NCBI GenBank assembly: GCA_029572935.1
Contig: JAKQHM010000056.1
Span: 62,001 to 126,000, forward strand
Origin: Bacteroidota bacterium
Lineage (GTDB): Bacteria > Bacteroidota > Bacteroidia > Chitinophagales > Saprospiraceae
Reading direction: 5' to 3'
DNA length: 64,000 bases
Position 1 is the first letter of the stretch, and every line of letters begins with the position of its first letter. Both the position numbers and the translations under genes were made by a program. The notes beneath the pieces are model-generated. The model saw nothing but the letters and a program-made list of their open reading frames with translations. It did no database searches and was not told where the DNA came from. Positions 1 to 11,127 of this stretch are shown here, piece by piece.

Positions 1-2865
1 TTCCTCTGCCAGTATTTTCATATTGGCCTTTGCTTCTTCCAGTTTACCTCCACTGATGAGCATCTGGATGAAAGGCATCACCCGGATGTCGTACTGGAAA
101 TTCATATTGGGGAAGGACTTGAAGTACCTCATCGCCACTTCTGCAGACCTTGCCGTATCCCCTTGCGCTTCCAATATGGAACCCAGTCTCATCATCATCA
201 TTCTGAGGCCTTGTACACTGGGACCATAGGCATGATCTACATAAAGCTTTTTCTGATCGAAATTGCCCCATTTGTATTTATTCATCACCGCCTCATAACT
301 TTTTTCTACGTCCATGCGACCGGATCCATAGATCGACAGACTTCTGTCGCTCGGCGTAAATACGGGAGTTATCCGCAAAGCGAGACCTTCCATACTCATG
401 TAGTCCTGGAGGCCCAAAAGTTTTTCCTGCTGACAGGTGACTGAGAAATAAATGGGACGATCATTGATGTTTGAATAAATAATGTCCAATACAGCGAGAT
501 CATCCTTGGTAATGTAATTACCGGGAAGGTTGACCGGTATTCTGTTGGTGATGGCGCTGTCTCCCTGACGGATCATACCCAGTTCCAGTGCTTTCTGAGG
601 ATCCACTTCGAGGAATGCCTTTCTGGTCGGAAGATAGGTTTCAAATTCACGACCGGATCCGGCTGATATCGGATGATCCTCCCCTAAAAATTTCAACAGG
701 GATCCCAGACTCATTTCCACATCCGGAGCATTTTCGCCGGCCGGATTGAAATAGAAGATCTGGTTGCGGAGATAACCGCGGTATTGCTCTTTTGGAATGG
801 ACATCTTGACCGGAGCGGAATCATTTATTTTTCTCCTCTGGGAATCAATATACCAATCCACTGCGATCAGGCTCAGGTTGATCACCCGCACGTCGCGGCG
901 GATGCCTTCCACTTCCTGTGCATACCAGACCGGATAGGTATCGTTGTCTCCATACGTGAAAATGATGGCATTGGGTTGACAGGACTCCAGTATGTTAATG
1001 GCATAATCCCGTGCAGCTGTAATCCCGTTTCTCGAGTGGTCGTCAAAGTTCTGGAATCCCATGATCACCGGTGCCGTAAGCACCACTGCCGTAGCGATGC
1101 CACCGGATAAGCCGGAAGCCATATGCAGTCTGTTGCGGAGCAGGTCCACCAGGAACAATACACCCAAGCCCACCCATATGGCAAATGTAAAGATGGAACC
1201 CACGAGTACATAATCCCTTTCTCGGGGTTCGTTGGGGGGAGAGTTGTTGAAAAAGCAAAGACCGAGACCCGTAATCAGCCACATCACCAGCAGCGCCAGA
1301 AAATCATTCCGGTCTTTTCTGAAATGGAAAATGACTCCAAGTATTCCAAAAATCAAGGGCAGGAAATAGTAGGTATTGCGGGCCATATTTTCCCGGATCA
1401 CGCGAGGCAACTGATCCTGGTTGTACAATCGGGAACTATCGATCGCTTTGATACCAGACAGCCAGTGTCCGTCTTTTTTATCCCATGGAAAATAACCCTG
1501 GTCACCGTTTTGACGACCCACAAAATTCCAGTAGAAATACCTCCAGTACATCCATCCAAACTGATAGCTCCAAAGGAATTTCAAGTTATACAGCATATCG
1601 GGTTTTCCTTCCTGACGATTGGTCAGGTATTTCATCCACATGCGGTGCAACTGAACCCTTCCCTGATCGCTGTGGCTGATTCTGGGCAGAAATATTTCAT
1701 CTTTTTTGGCAAATACATAGTCGAATTTGCGATCCACGACCACGTATTTATTGCCTTTGCGTCCATAGCGGTCTTCGGTTTTTGTATCGATCGGGCGGGC
1801 ATCAAAATGGGGTCCCTTCAGCAAGGACCGGTCGCCGTATTGCTCCCTGTTGAGATAAGGTAAAAGACGAACCACGTCATCCGGATTGTTCATATTGACC
1901 GGAGTGTTGGCCATAGCCCTTAAAAGGACAACACCCACCGGGGTGTAGGAAATGGCGATCAGCATGGAGGTGAATACCAACTTGTAGATCAGGTCAGATC
2001 CTTTTTTCTTTGCATAGTTCAGGCCGTAATAGAAGATACCGGCCAGGAACAAGAGTGTAGGTATCAACCCGGTGTGAAATGGAAGTCCCAGTGAATTGAC
2101 ACAAAACATCTCGAACATGCTCCAAAGCTTGGGAATGCCGGATACCACCAGTACCTGAAACAACATGACCGCTGCCACGCCCACGATGGCGGAAACGACA
2201 AAGCCTTTGAAAGTTACTTTCGGCCATTTTTTATAGTAGTACAAAATAGCTATGGTCGGGAATGCCAGCAAACTCAGCAAGTGAACGCCTACCGACAGAC
2301 CGGCAGAGTAGATGGAGAAAATCAGCCAGCGGTCGTGTTTGGGTTCATTGGGAAGGTAATACCACTTGACAGCAGACCACAGGGTCATGCAAGTGAACAT
2401 GGTGGACATGGAGTAAACCTCGCCTTCCACCGCTGAAAACCAAATGGAAGTGGCAAATGCAGTGACCAGACCTGCTACCAGACCGGCTCCCATCACAGCC
2501 CAGTCAGCCGATGCCTCTTCGTCGCGGTTTCGTCCGTACAAAAGAATTTTGGCAAAAATGATCGTGGTCCAAGCAATGAACATGGCAGCGAAAGCCGAAC
2601 AAATGCCCGACATGAGGTTGACAGCAAAAGCTATGTCCGATGGGGTATCCGAGAACAGGGTGGCCACCCAGGTGAACATGCGGCCGATGATCAGAAACAC
2701 AGGGGCCCCCGGAGGGTGAACCACCTGTAGTTTGTAGGCTCCCAGAACAAATTCTCCACAATCCCAGAGGCTGCCTGTGCGCTCCACCGACATGAAATAA
2801 ACAGCAAAAGTGATCAAAAACACCAGCCAGCCGGTCAGGTTTACCCGATTTAACGCCATATTCAT
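1..2865 (-). CDS. DUF2723-family multi-pass membrane protein (glycosyltransferase-like), partial; C-terminus runs off the left edge
   Basis: Reverse strand from ATG at 2865 is open to base 1 (955 codons). N-terminus reads MNMALNRVNLTGWLVFLITFAVYFMSVERTGSLWDCGEFVLGAYKLQVVHPPGAPVFLIIGRMFTW, typical of DUF2723. The ORF track omits it because it has no stop inside the window. Confidence 0.85.
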   Translation of the reverse strand, partial: MNMALNRVNLTGWLVFLITFAVYFMSVERTGSLWDCGEFVLGAYKLQVVHPPGAPVFLIIGRMFTWVATLFSDTPSDIAFAVNLMSGICSAFAAMFIAWTTIIFAKILLYGRNRDEEASADWAVMGAGLVAGLVTAFATSIWFSAVEGEVYSMSTMFTCMTLWSAVKWYYLPNEPKHDRWLIFSIYSAGLSVGVHLLSLLAFPTIAILYYYKKWPKVTFKGFVVSAIVGVAAVMLFQVLVVSGIPKLWSMFEMFCVNSLGLPFHTGLIPTLLFLAGIFYYGLNYAKKKGSDLIYKLVFTSMLIAISYTPVGVVLLRAMANTPVNMNNPDDVVRLLPYLNREQYGDRSLLKGPHFDARPIDTKTEDRYGRKGNKYVVVDRKFDYVFAKKDEIFLPRISHSDQGRVQLHRMWMKYLTNRQEGKPDMLYNLKFLWSYQFGWMYWRYFYWNFVGRQNGDQGYFPWDKKDGHWLSGIKAIDSSRLYNQDQLPRVIRENMARNTYYFLPLIFGILGVIFHFRKDRNDFLALLVMWLITGLGLCFFNNSPPNEPRERDYVLVGSIFTFAIWVGLGVLFLVDLLRNRLHMASGLSGGIATAVVLTAPVIMGFQNFDDHSRNGITAARDYAINILESCQPNAIIFTYGDNDTYPVWYAQEVEGIRRDVRVINLSLIAVDWYIDSQRRKINDSAPVKMSIPKEQYRGYLRNQIFYFNPAGENAPDVEMSLGSLLKFLGEDHPISAGSGREFETYLPTRKAFLEVDPQKALELGMIRQGDSAITNRIPVNLPGNYITKDDLAVLDIIYSNINDRPIYFSVTCQQEKLLGLQDYMSMEGLALRITPVFTPSDRSLSIYGSGRMDVEKSYEAVMNKYKWGNFDQKKLYVDHAYGPSVQGLRMMMMRLGSILEAQGDTARSAEVAMRYFKSFPNMNFQYDIRVMPFIQMLISGGKLEEAKANMKILAEE

Positions 2866-3039
2866 CAGAAAATAAGTTTCTTACAAATTAAGAAAAGAAT
2901 AATATTACGAAAATTAACATGTAAAAGTAGCTATTTCCATCATTCCACCAAACAAGAGGAGCTCCCAGTACCCGGTCTCAACGAAAAACAAGCGCCTAAA
3001 TTGCACATTACCGTACCTTTGTACCCTTAAGTTCTGCTC

Positions 3040-3180
3040 ATGATCAGATTAGTCATCCTGGCCCTGGCCATTTATGGTCTCTACATGCTTTTCTTTCAAA
3101 AAAAGAAAATCACTCCGGAACACGAAAGCAGAAAAAACCAAAGACCGGGCGATTACACGGATTACGAAGAAATTAAATAA
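3040..3180 (+). CDS. Small membrane protein, 46 aa (DUF4834-like)
   Basis: MIRLVILALAIYGLYMLFFQKKKITPEHESRKNQRPGDYTDYEEIK*: one TM helix plus a charged tail, directly upstream of the pseudouridine synthase; TACCTTTG box at 3014-3021. Confidence 0.6.
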   Translation: MIRLVILALAIYGLYMLFFQKKKITPEHESRKNQRPGDYTDYEEIK

Positions 3181-3186
3181 AACAGT

Positions 3187-3870
3187 TTGCAAGATCTATC
3201 TTCCCTCATCCTGTACAAGGATCATCATTTTCTGGCAGCTTTCAAACCTCCTCTCATCCCTGTGCAGGAGGACCAGTCGGGCGATCCAAGCCTGCAAAGA
3301 CTGATGAGCGCTTATGTGAAGCACGACCTGTATTTATGCCAGCGCATCGACAGGCCTGTGTCCGGATTGGTCTTGTTTGGCCAGACCGCCCAGGATCAGG
3401 CTGTCTTTCAGGAACTAATGGAACTGAGAAAAGTCGAAAAATATTATCTGGCCTTAGTGCCACTGACCCAGGACAAAGGACCGGTCATATTGAAGAACGG
3501 TTTGATCCATGATGCAAAATTGCACAAGGCTTTTGTTTCCTCCGAACCGGATGCCCGCATAGCCATCCTCGAATACAGCGTTTTGGCCCAACTGCAAAAA
3601 TATTCCGTGCTTCTGGTCAAAACCCAGACGGGCCGATTTCATCAGATCAGATGCCAGCTTGCAGCAGCCGGCTTACCCATCAAGGGAGATGTGAAATATG
3701 GTGCAAGAAGATCCAACAAAGACAGATCCATAGGCCTTCATGCCTGGAAACTCAGATTTCAACACCCCAACACAAACCAGCTCCTGAATCTGGAAGCTCC
3801 TCTTTCCGATCACGACATCTGGCCCAGCGTCCAATCGGCGCTGGAACACATCAGCAAATCAGAATCATAA
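3187..3870 (+). CDS. RluA-family RNA pseudouridine synthase
   Basis: ILYKDHHFLAAFKPPLIPVQ...LYLCQRIDRPVSGLVLFGQT...TGRFHQIRCQLAAAGLPIKGDVKYGA, with RluA-type RxDxxxSG and HQIR motifs. Confidence 0.85.
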   Translation: MQDLSSLILYKDHHFLAAFKPPLIPVQEDQSGDPSLQRLMSAYVKHDLYLCQRIDRPVSGLVLFGQTAQDQAVFQELMELRKVEKYYLALVPLTQDKGPVILKNGLIHDAKLHKAFVSSEPDARIAILEYSVLAQLQKYSVLLVKTQTGRFHQIRCQLAAAGLPIKGDVKYGARRSNKDRSIGLHAWKLRFQHPNTNQLLNLEAPLSDHDIWPSVQSALEHISKSES

Positions 3871-3871
3871 C

Positions 3872-4894
3872 ATGGAACGAACAGAAATAAACCAGTTTGG
3901 TGAATTCAAACTAATCGATCATCTCACGGAGAAATTTGTGTTGCATCACGAAAATACCCTTCTGGGAGTGGGAGACGATGCAGCTGTACTGATCGGCGGA
4001 GATCAAAACATTTTAATCAGTACCGATCTGATGGTGGAAGGCATTCATTTTGATCTGATGTACTTTCCCCTCAAGCATCTCGGCTATAAAGCCGTCATCA
4101 GCAATCTGTCCGACATCTGTGCCATGAATGGCATTGCGGAACAGATCACCGTATCCATTGCCATGTCCAACCGTTTTTCTGTGGAAGCTCTGGAAGAATT
4201 GTATGCCGGTATTCAGACTGCCTGCAATCTGTACAAGGTAGATTTGATCGGCGGAGATACGAGCAGCAGCCAAAAGGGTCTGATCATTTCCGTGACGGCC
4301 ATCGGCAGGCAAAAACCCAATAAAATCACCTACCGGAGCGGCGCCAGGCCGGGTGATTTTCTCGTTGTGACCGGGGAGCTGGGAGGAGCTTATCTGGGAC
4401 TGCAGCTTCTGGAGAGAGAAAAACAGATCTACCTGTCAGACCCCAATATCAAACCTCAGCTGGAGGACCACAAATACATGGTGGAACGCTTTCTGAAACC
4501 TGAAGCCAGAAGGGACATCATCAGTCTTCTGGAAAGGATCGGACTGGTGCCTACAGCCATGATCGATCTGTCCGACGGATTGTCCTCTGACCTGATGCAT
4601 ATCTGCCGCAAATCAGGTGTAGGTGCCGTCATAGAGGACCAGCTATTGCCTATACAAAACGAAGCAAAACAGCTTGCCTTGGAATTCCATATGGACCCGG
4701 GTATCTGTGCTCTCAACGGCGGAGAAGACTATGAGCTTTTGATGTGCGTGGATCCGCAGGACTACGACAAGATCAGATACCTCCCCGGTTTCAGTTACAT
4801 CGGAGAAATTTTGCCGGCAGAATCCGGCATCAAGCTCAGAACCTCTTCGGGGAAAGAGCATCCGCTTCAGGCCCAGGGCTGGACCCATTTTTAA
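3872..4894 (+). CDS. thiL: Thiamine-monophosphate kinase
   Basis: 340 aa; GVGDDAAVL...STDLMVEGIHFDL...LIGGDTSSS...IDLSDGLSSDL...GGEDYELL motifs. Confidence 0.92.
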   Translation: MERTEINQFGEFKLIDHLTEKFVLHHENTLLGVGDDAAVLIGGDQNILISTDLMVEGIHFDLMYFPLKHLGYKAVISNLSDICAMNGIAEQITVSIAMSNRFSVEALEELYAGIQTACNLYKVDLIGGDTSSSQKGLIISVTAIGRQKPNKITYRSGARPGDFLVVTGELGGAYLGLQLLEREKQIYLSDPNIKPQLEDHKYMVERFLKPEARRDIISLLERIGLVPTAMIDLSDGLSSDLMHICRKSGVGAVIEDQLLPIQNEAKQLALEFHMDPGICALNGGEDYELLMCVDPQDYDKIRYLPGFSYIGEILPAESGIKLRTSSGKEHPLQAQGWTHF

Positions 4895-4990
4895 ATCCTT
4901 TTTTGGTGAAAGTTCTGTTTGTGGCATTGCATGGGTATGGCCGATAAACGGTTTTCGCATACCTTTGCGCCTCAATTAAAAAACAAGAAT

Positions 4991-6733
4991 ATGTACAGGA
5001 CACACGATTGCGGAGCATTGCGCATGGAACATGTAGGACAGGAAGTCACACTGGCCGGATGGGTTCAGGCGACGCGCAATCTCGGAGGACTCAGCTTTAT
5101 CGATCTCCGGGACCGCTATGGCATCACTCAGTTGTCCTTCAACATGGAAGTCAACCCGGAATTATGTCAGGAAGCCCGTCGCTGCGGACGCGAATATGTG
5201 GTGCGTGCGCAAGGCATCGTGCGGGAAAGAACCAGTAAAAACCCCAACAGGCCTACCGGAGATATAGAAATTGAAGTAAAAAGTCTCGATATCCTCAATG
5301 CTTCCGTGGTACCGCCCTTCACCATCGAAGACGACACAGACGGCGGCGATGAGTTGCGCATGAAATATCGCTATCTGGACATCCGAAGGACTCCGGTTCG
5401 GGAAAAATTGATCTTCCGGCACAAAATTGCTCTGGAGACCCGCAAATTCCTCAGCGAACAGGGTTTCCTCGAAATAGAAACGCCTTACCTGATCAAATCC
5501 ACTCCCGAGGGAGCCAGGGACTTTATCGTGCCCAGCCGGATGAACCCGGGCCAATGGTATGCTTTGCCCCAATCTCCTCAGACTTTTAAACAGATCCTGA
5601 TGGTAGGCGGCATGGATCGATATTTTCAGATCGTCCGCTGTTTCCGGGATGAGGACCTGAGGGCGGACCGCCAGCCGGAATTTACCCAGATTGACTGCGA
5701 AATGGCCTTTGTGGAGCGAGAAGATGTGTTACAGACCTTCGAAAGCCTGATGAGGTATCTCTTCCGCCAAACCCTGGGTATAGAGCTGCCGGAATTCCCC
5801 AGAATGAGTTATGATGAAGCGATGGCATCCTACGGATCGGACAAACCGGATCTTAGATTTGACATGAAGTTTGTGGCCCTGGACGGCCTGCGGGGTGGGG
5901 GCTTTCAGGTCATTGACAACGCCCCCTTTATGCGCGGGATCGTGGTCAAAGGCCTGGAGGAGAAATTCACAAATAAAGAAATCAACGACCTGACAGACTG
6001 GGTGAAACGCCCACAGATCGGAGCAAAAGGCATGATGTATGTCCGGTATAGCCCCGATGGCGTGAAATCTTCCATCCTCAAATTTTACAGCGAGGAAAAA
6101 CTGGTGGAGGCAGGTAAGGCCGTGGGTGCAGGGCCAGGAGATGTAATCCTGATCCTGACAGGAGAAAAAGACGCTGTGCTGAAGCAATTGGGAGATTTAC
6201 GACTCGAAGTGGCAAGGAGATTTGAACTGATCCCTACATCTGTTTTCAAACCGCTCTGGGTTTTGGACTTTCCTTTGTTGGAGTGGGACGAAGAGTCGGG
6301 GAGGTTTTTTGCCATGCACCATCCATTTACCAGTCCGCTGCCACAGGATATGCACAAAATGGAGTCATCTGATCGCGAAACGCTTTCATCTATCCGCGCT
6401 GCCGCCTACGATATGGTGATCAACGGAGCCGAGCTGGGTGGCGGATCCATCCGCATCCACGACAGAACACTTCAGGAAAAGAATTTCGAGCTGCTTGGAT
6501 TCTCCAAAGAAGAAGCTGAACATCAGTTTGGATTTCTCATGGGTGCATTCGAACAGGGAGCCCCTCCACATGGTGGCATTGCCTTTGGTCTGGACCGCGT
6601 TTGCGCCATCATGCAAGGCAGCACTTCCATCCGGGATTACATCGCATTCCCCAAAAACAACCAGGGAAGGGATATGATGATCGACGCGCCATCTGAGATT
6701 GATCCCAAACAACTGAAAGAACTGGGGATCTGA
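4991..6733 (+). CDS. aspS: Aspartate--tRNA ligase
   Basis: [47 protein letters not shown]...[21 protein letters not shown]...GGIAFGLDR. Start placed at 4991 rather than the track's 4919. Confidence 0.95.
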   Translation: MYRTHDCGALRMEHVGQEVTLAGWVQATRNLGGLSFIDLRDRYGITQLSFNMEVNPELCQEARRCGREYVVRAQGIVRERTSKNPNRPTGDIEIEVKSLDILNASVVPPFTIEDDTDGGDELRMKYRYLDIRRTPVREKLIFRHKIALETRKFLSEQGFLEIETPYLIKSTPEGARDFIVPSRMNPGQWYALPQSPQTFKQILMVGGMDRYFQIVRCFRDEDLRADRQPEFTQIDCEMAFVEREDVLQTFESLMRYLFRQTLGIELPEFPRMSYDEAMASYGSDKPDLRFDMKFVALDGLRGGGFQVIDNAPFMRGIVVKGLEEKFTNKEINDLTDWVKRPQIGAKGMMYVRYSPDGVKSSILKFYSEEKLVEAGKAVGAGPGDVILILTGEKDAVLKQLGDLRLEVARRFELIPTSVFKPLWVLDFPLLEWDEESGRFFAMHHPFTSPLPQDMHKMESSDRETLSSIRAAAYDMVINGAELGGGSIRIHDRTLQEKNFELLGFSKEEAEHQFGFLMGAFEQGAPPHGGIAFGLDRVCAIMQGSTSIRDYIAFPKNNQGRDMMIDAPSEIDPKQLKELGI

Positions 6734-6760
6734 CCGATCTTAACGGAAGGAATGCCATTC

Positions 6761-6818
6761 CTGATCGCAGTTACAAACTGTGATTATCGAAGTTTCGAAA
6801 ATACTCAGCTGCGATCAG
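6761..6818. terminator. Inverted repeats between convergent aspS and rpoN; candidate bidirectional terminator or alternative structure
   Basis: ATCGCAGTT(aca)AACTGTGAT hairpin at 6764-6784 (one G-T pair) and a perfect 10-bp inverted repeat CTGATCGCAG (6761-6770)/CTGCGATCAG (6809-6818). Confidence 0.45.
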
Positions 6819-6872
6819 AGGATTTTCCCAGCCTGAAATCTATTTTGGCAAAGATCCTGAATGGATATTTTC

Positions 6873-8429
6873 TTAAACCAGCTCCTTTCTCAATCTTGCA
6901 ACGGGAATATTCATTTGCTCGCGATACTTGGCGATGGTGCGTCTGGCGATGTTATAACCTTTGCGCAGCAACATCTCCTTCAGTTTTTCATCGCTCAGCG
7001 GTTTGCGCTTGCTTTCTTTGAGAATCATCTCTGATAGAATTTTTTTGACCTCCAGCGTGGAGACTTCGTCCCCTTCTTCCGTCTGCAGGGATTCCGAGAA
7101 AAATTCTTTCAGCCTCTTGGTCCCAAATTCGGTTTGTACAAATTTGCTGTTGGCCACACGGGACACGGTGGAAATATCCAGACCCGTGATATCGGCAATA
7201 TCCTTCAGGATCATGGGTTTTATCTTCTTCTGATCGCCTGTCAGAAAATACTCCTGCTGGAATTGCATAATGGCGTACATCGTGCGGTACAAGGTGTCCT
7301 GTCTCTGACGGATGGCGTCAATAAACCACTTGGCGCTTTCTATCTTTTGTTTGATGAACATGACCGCCTCTTTTTCCTTACGGCCATTGTTGCCTGCTTT
7401 TTTCTGATCGTTGTATTCCCTGAGCATTTCCATGTAGTGATCATTGATCTTGAGGTCAGGGGCATTTTTGGAGTTGATCACCAATTCAAGCTCGCCATCC
7501 CGATTCTGAACCGTAAAATCAGGGACGATGTAATGACCCATAACAGAGTTGACAGACAAGGGGTCTACATAACCGGACGAGGGCTTTGGATTCAGTTTGA
7601 GGATCTCATCCATGGCTGCTTTCAGCTGGGCTTCAGACAGTCCCAGTGATCGCTGCATCCGGGTATAGTGTTTCTTGGTAAACTCTTCGAAAAATCGCTC
7701 CAGAATGGTCTCAGCCAGTTTCAATGCCTTCAGTTTGACCCGGGAAGTCTCTGTCCGGATCTTGACGCGAATCTGGATCAGCAGACACTCCTGAAGATCC
7801 CGTGCGCCGACGCCCGGTGGATCAAAGGACTGGATCATTTTCAGAATGGATTGGATCTCCGCCTCATTCGTGTCGATATTCTGGGAGAAAATAAGGTCAT
7901 CTATGATGGCCGTAGGCTCTCTGCGCAGATAGCCGTCATCGTCGATGGAACCCACGATCTGCAGGGCGATCTTGTATTGGTCTTCCGTTCTCAGAGGCAA
8001 AAGGCCAATCTGGCGTTCCAGATGATCGTGGAAGGTATTCTCCACTGCATAGGGAACCGATTTTTGCTCTTCGGTTTCTCCGGAATAATCATCTGTTCTG
8101 TATTTGTAAGATGCTGTATCGTCCTCCAGATAATTATTGAGGTATTCTTCAAAGTCATCGCCGGAAGACTCCAGCATGGGATCCTTTTCTTCAAATTCCT
8201 GAGCGCTTTCGCTGAAATCATCGGCCGAGGTATCGCTTTCCGCCTGAATTTCAAAGCGTTCTGAATCATCTTCCATTTCATTGCCCTCTTCGAGGGCCGG
8301 ATTTTGCTCCAATTCCTCCTTGATCCTTTGGTCCAGGATGGCTGTAGGAATCTGGAGCAGCTTCATGAGCTGAATTTGTTGGGGAGAAAGCTTCTGGAGA
8401 AGCTTTTGGCTAAGATGCTGTTTGATCAT
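6873..8429 (-). CDS. rpoN: RNA polymerase sigma-54 factor
   Basis: MIKQHLSQKLLQKLSPQQIQLMKLLQIPTAILDQRIKEELEQNPALEE...FDPPGVGARDLQECLLIQ...ISTVSRVANSKFVQTEFG...LSDEKLKEMLLRKGYNIARRTIAKYREQMNIPVARLRKEL (RpoN box). Confidence 0.96.
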   Translation of the reverse strand: MIKQHLSQKLLQKLSPQQIQLMKLLQIPTAILDQRIKEELEQNPALEEGNEMEDDSERFEIQAESDTSADDFSESAQEFEEKDPMLESSGDDFEEYLNNYLEDDTASYKYRTDDYSGETEEQKSVPYAVENTFHDHLERQIGLLPLRTEDQYKIALQIVGSIDDDGYLRREPTAIIDDLIFSQNIDTNEAEIQSILKMIQSFDPPGVGARDLQECLLIQIRVKIRTETSRVKLKALKLAETILERFFEEFTKKHYTRMQRSLGLSEAQLKAAMDEILKLNPKPSSGYVDPLSVNSVMGHYIVPDFTVQNRDGELELVINSKNAPDLKINDHYMEMLREYNDQKKAGNNGRKEKEAVMFIKQKIESAKWFIDAIRQRQDTLYRTMYAIMQFQQEYFLTGDQKKIKPMILKDIADITGLDISTVSRVANSKFVQTEFGTKRLKEFFSESLQTEEGDEVSTLEVKKILSEMILKESKRKPLSDEKLKEMLLRKGYNIARRTIAKYREQMNIPVARLRKELV

Positions 8430-8556
8430 ATTTTATACGTCCTTTAAAACAATAGCTTTCGATGGTTGGTTCTAAAACCAGTTTCGTAGTATTGCAGGGC
8501 AAATATAAATACAAATACACATATTACAATTTTTTTTAATACATTAATTATTTTCT

Positions 8557-10341
8557 ATGAACCGACACGAGCGGATTGAGGCACTTCGGGCCCTGATGAG
8601 AGAGGCAGGTGTGGACGCCCTGATCATTCCTTCTGCTGACCCTCATCAGAGCGAATATCTGCCAGAGCACTGGAGCGGAAGGACCTGGATGACCGGTTTT
8701 GACGGTTCAGCCGGCACAGCCCTTGTGACCGCTCAACATGCCGGCCTCTGGACAGACGTCCGCTATTTCCTTCAGGCGGAAAAACAACTTGCGGGTGGAC
8801 CCTTTGTCCTGCACAAGTTGAGTGTGCAGACCCAGGCGGAATATCTGGATTGGTGCATCGCCAACCTGTCTCCGGGTCAAACCCTGGCTTGCGACTTTTT
8901 ATGCCTGTCCTTTGGACAGTTAAAGGCTTTTGACGAAAAGCTCCGGGCTGCCGGCTTCCAGTTCAAGGATTGTGGGGACTTGCTTTCTAAAATCTGGTCT
9001 GACCGACCGGCTTTACCTGCCAGGCCCATTTATGAACACGAGGTACATTTTTCCGGAATGGACCGGCGCCAAAAAATTGCCCTGATCCGTTCTGAAATGA
9101 GCAAAATGAAGGCGGATCATCTTTTGGTATCAGCCCTGGATGAGCTTGCATGGTTGCTCAATCTCCGCGGCAGTGACGTACATTGCAATCCCGTATTTTT
9201 AGGATATGGTCTGATCGGGACCGATCAAATGAAATTATATGTCCATCCTGATAAAATAAGTGAGGATCTGATCAAAAAGCTGCAGGAAGACGGCATCCGG
9301 CTTTGTCCATACGAAAACATCTCTGCAGACCTTGCCGGTCTGCCCGAAGGCATGGTTTGGATCGATCCAAACAGCACCAATACCAGACTCGCCCTCAGTA
9401 TACCCAATGGTCGGATGATCTGTGCCCCCAGTCCGGTCATGCTGGCCAAAGCGGTTAAGAACCCTACGGAAGCCCTGCACATCCGGAAGGCCATGGAGAA
9501 AGATGCTGTCGCTTTGACCAGAGCATTTATGTGGATTGAAAAACAATTGCGCTCCGGCTCAGGTCCCACTGAATACGAAGTGGCCATGAAGATCCGGGAG
9601 TTCCGGTCAGAACAGCCTGCTTATGTAGGAGAAAGTTTTGATGCCATCATCGGATATGGTCCAAACGGAGCCATCATTCACTACAGACCGGATCCGAAAG
9701 AATCAGCAACAATTAAACCCGAAGGGATCCTGCTTCTCGATTCCGGAGGGCAATATCTCGATGGAACCACAGACATCACCCGCACCATCGCGCTATCTGA
9801 TGTTTCTGAGGAGATAAAAAGAATCTACACAGCTGTCCTGATGGGCCATATTGCGCTGAGCAAGGCAGTTTTTCCTAAAGGTACCCGCGGTATACAACTC
9901 GACGCTTTTGCAAGACAATACCTCTGGCAAAAAAACCTCAATTACGGACATGGTACAGGACATGGGGTTGGTTTTTTTATGAATGTACACGAACCCCCGC
10001 AAGGCTTTGTATCGGCCTGGAACCAGAGGGGAAGTACCGAATTGATGGAAGGTATGCTCACGTCCAACGAACCCGGCTTTTACCAACCTGGTTCGTTTGG
10101 CATCCGCATTGAAAATCTGGTCCTCACGCGAAACGCGGGTACAGGAGAGTATGGCGATTTCCTGGATTTTGAAACCATGACCCTGTTCCCCATTGACACC
10201 AGTCTGGTATTTGAACCGGATATGGACAGAGCTTCAGTGGAATGGCTAAATTCATACCATGCGGAGGTGTACCGACGCGTAAGCCCACATCTGAACGATG
10301 AAGAAAGAATCTGGCTCGAACTCAAATGCAAACCGATATAA
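8557..10341 (+). CDS. Xaa-Pro aminopeptidase, M24B family
   Basis: 594 aa; LIIPSADPHQSEYLPEHW...LLLDSGGQYLDGTTDITRTI...GHGTGHGVGFFMNVHEPPQG...MLTSNEPGFY. Confidence 0.93.
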   Translation: MNRHERIEALRALMREAGVDALIIPSADPHQSEYLPEHWSGRTWMTGFDGSAGTALVTAQHAGLWTDVRYFLQAEKQLAGGPFVLHKLSVQTQAEYLDWCIANLSPGQTLACDFLCLSFGQLKAFDEKLRAAGFQFKDCGDLLSKIWSDRPALPARPIYEHEVHFSGMDRRQKIALIRSEMSKMKADHLLVSALDELAWLLNLRGSDVHCNPVFLGYGLIGTDQMKLYVHPDKISEDLIKKLQEDGIRLCPYENISADLAGLPEGMVWIDPNSTNTRLALSIPNGRMICAPSPVMLAKAVKNPTEALHIRKAMEKDAVALTRAFMWIEKQLRSGSGPTEYEVAMKIREFRSEQPAYVGESFDAIIGYGPNGAIIHYRPDPKESATIKPEGILLLDSGGQYLDGTTDITRTIALSDVSEEIKRIYTAVLMGHIALSKAVFPKGTRGIQLDAFARQYLWQKNLNYGHGTGHGVGFFMNVHEPPQGFVSAWNQRGSTELMEGMLTSNEPGFYQPGSFGIRIENLVLTRNAGTGEYGDFLDFETMTLFPIDTSLVFEPDMDRASVEWLNSYHAEVYRRVSPHLNDEERIWLELKCKPI

Positions 10342-10369
10342 CAAATCATTTTCCAAACCATCCGACAAA

Positions 10370-11044
10370 ATGAATCCAAAAAAATTTAAGATCACTGACT
10401 TTGTAAGACTGGGCATATTGATCATCATTTTCTCAAGCTGCAAGGAGAAAGCACCGGCGCCTCTTCAGAATGAAAATGCTTCGGTACCTGACCACAAGGC
10501 TTATGGCACGCGCATCCTGATCGATACTGTAAACAGCACACTTACCTGGACCGGATCCAAACCGACAGGATCGCATTCCGGAACACTCCTGATGGGCAAA
10601 GGTGAATTGTTTACGGACATGGAAGGCCGTCTTCAGGGAGGAAGTATTCTGGTAGATATGAAAAGTCTTAAATGCACAGACCTGAAAGATGAAGCCGAAC
10701 GAAAAGATCTGGAGGACCATCTGCGAAGTCCTGACTTTTTCAGCATAGACTCCTTTCCCTACGCGGAATTTTTCATTGATTCTTTCATCGTCGCTGCAGG
10801 TGGCAACACCAATACCACAGCATACGGACAACTTACGATCAAGGGAATCACCCATCCTGTTGAAGTTCATGCTCAAGTGAGTCAGGCTGAAAATGTCGTG
10901 ATGATCGAGGTGCCCGAACTGAAAATTGATCGCACCCGTTGGAATATCAATTATAAATCGAAATCCATTTTTCCCAATCTGCTCGACAAATTCATAGACG
11001 ATGAAATTGGGATCAGTATGAAATTACTGGCCATGAAACAGTAG
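10370..11044 (+). CDS. YceI-family lipoprotein
   Basis: Lipobox (LGILIIIFSSCKE); TLTWTGSKPTGSHSGTL...LKCTDLKDEAERKDLEDHLRSPDFFSIDSFPYAEFFI...LTIKGITHPVEV. Start moved to ATG 10370. Confidence 0.85.
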   Translation: MNPKKFKITDFVRLGILIIIFSSCKEKAPAPLQNENASVPDHKAYGTRILIDTVNSTLTWTGSKPTGSHSGTLLMGKGELFTDMEGRLQGGSILVDMKSLKCTDLKDEAERKDLEDHLRSPDFFSIDSFPYAEFFIDSFIVAAGGNTNTTAYGQLTIKGITHPVEVHAQVSQAENVVMIEVPELKIDRTRWNINYKSKSIFPNLLDKFIDDEIGISMKLLAMKQ

Positions 11045-11127
11045 TATCTCTCTTTCATAACATGCTGCAGAAGTTTTTTCCATTCGGGTCTTGCCGGATA
11101 AATTATTTAAAAGTTTGATGAAGTAAA

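Noticed and set aside
1123-1863. 246-aa plus-strand ORF and other small ORFs at 23-2761
   Set aside because: Antisense shadows of the DUF2723 gene, which is open across the whole of 1-2865 on the minus strand and reads as a clear membrane protein.
7134-8264. Plus-strand ORFs of 171 and 198 aa inside rpoN
   Set aside because: Antisense to the clear RpoN frame; no family resemblance.
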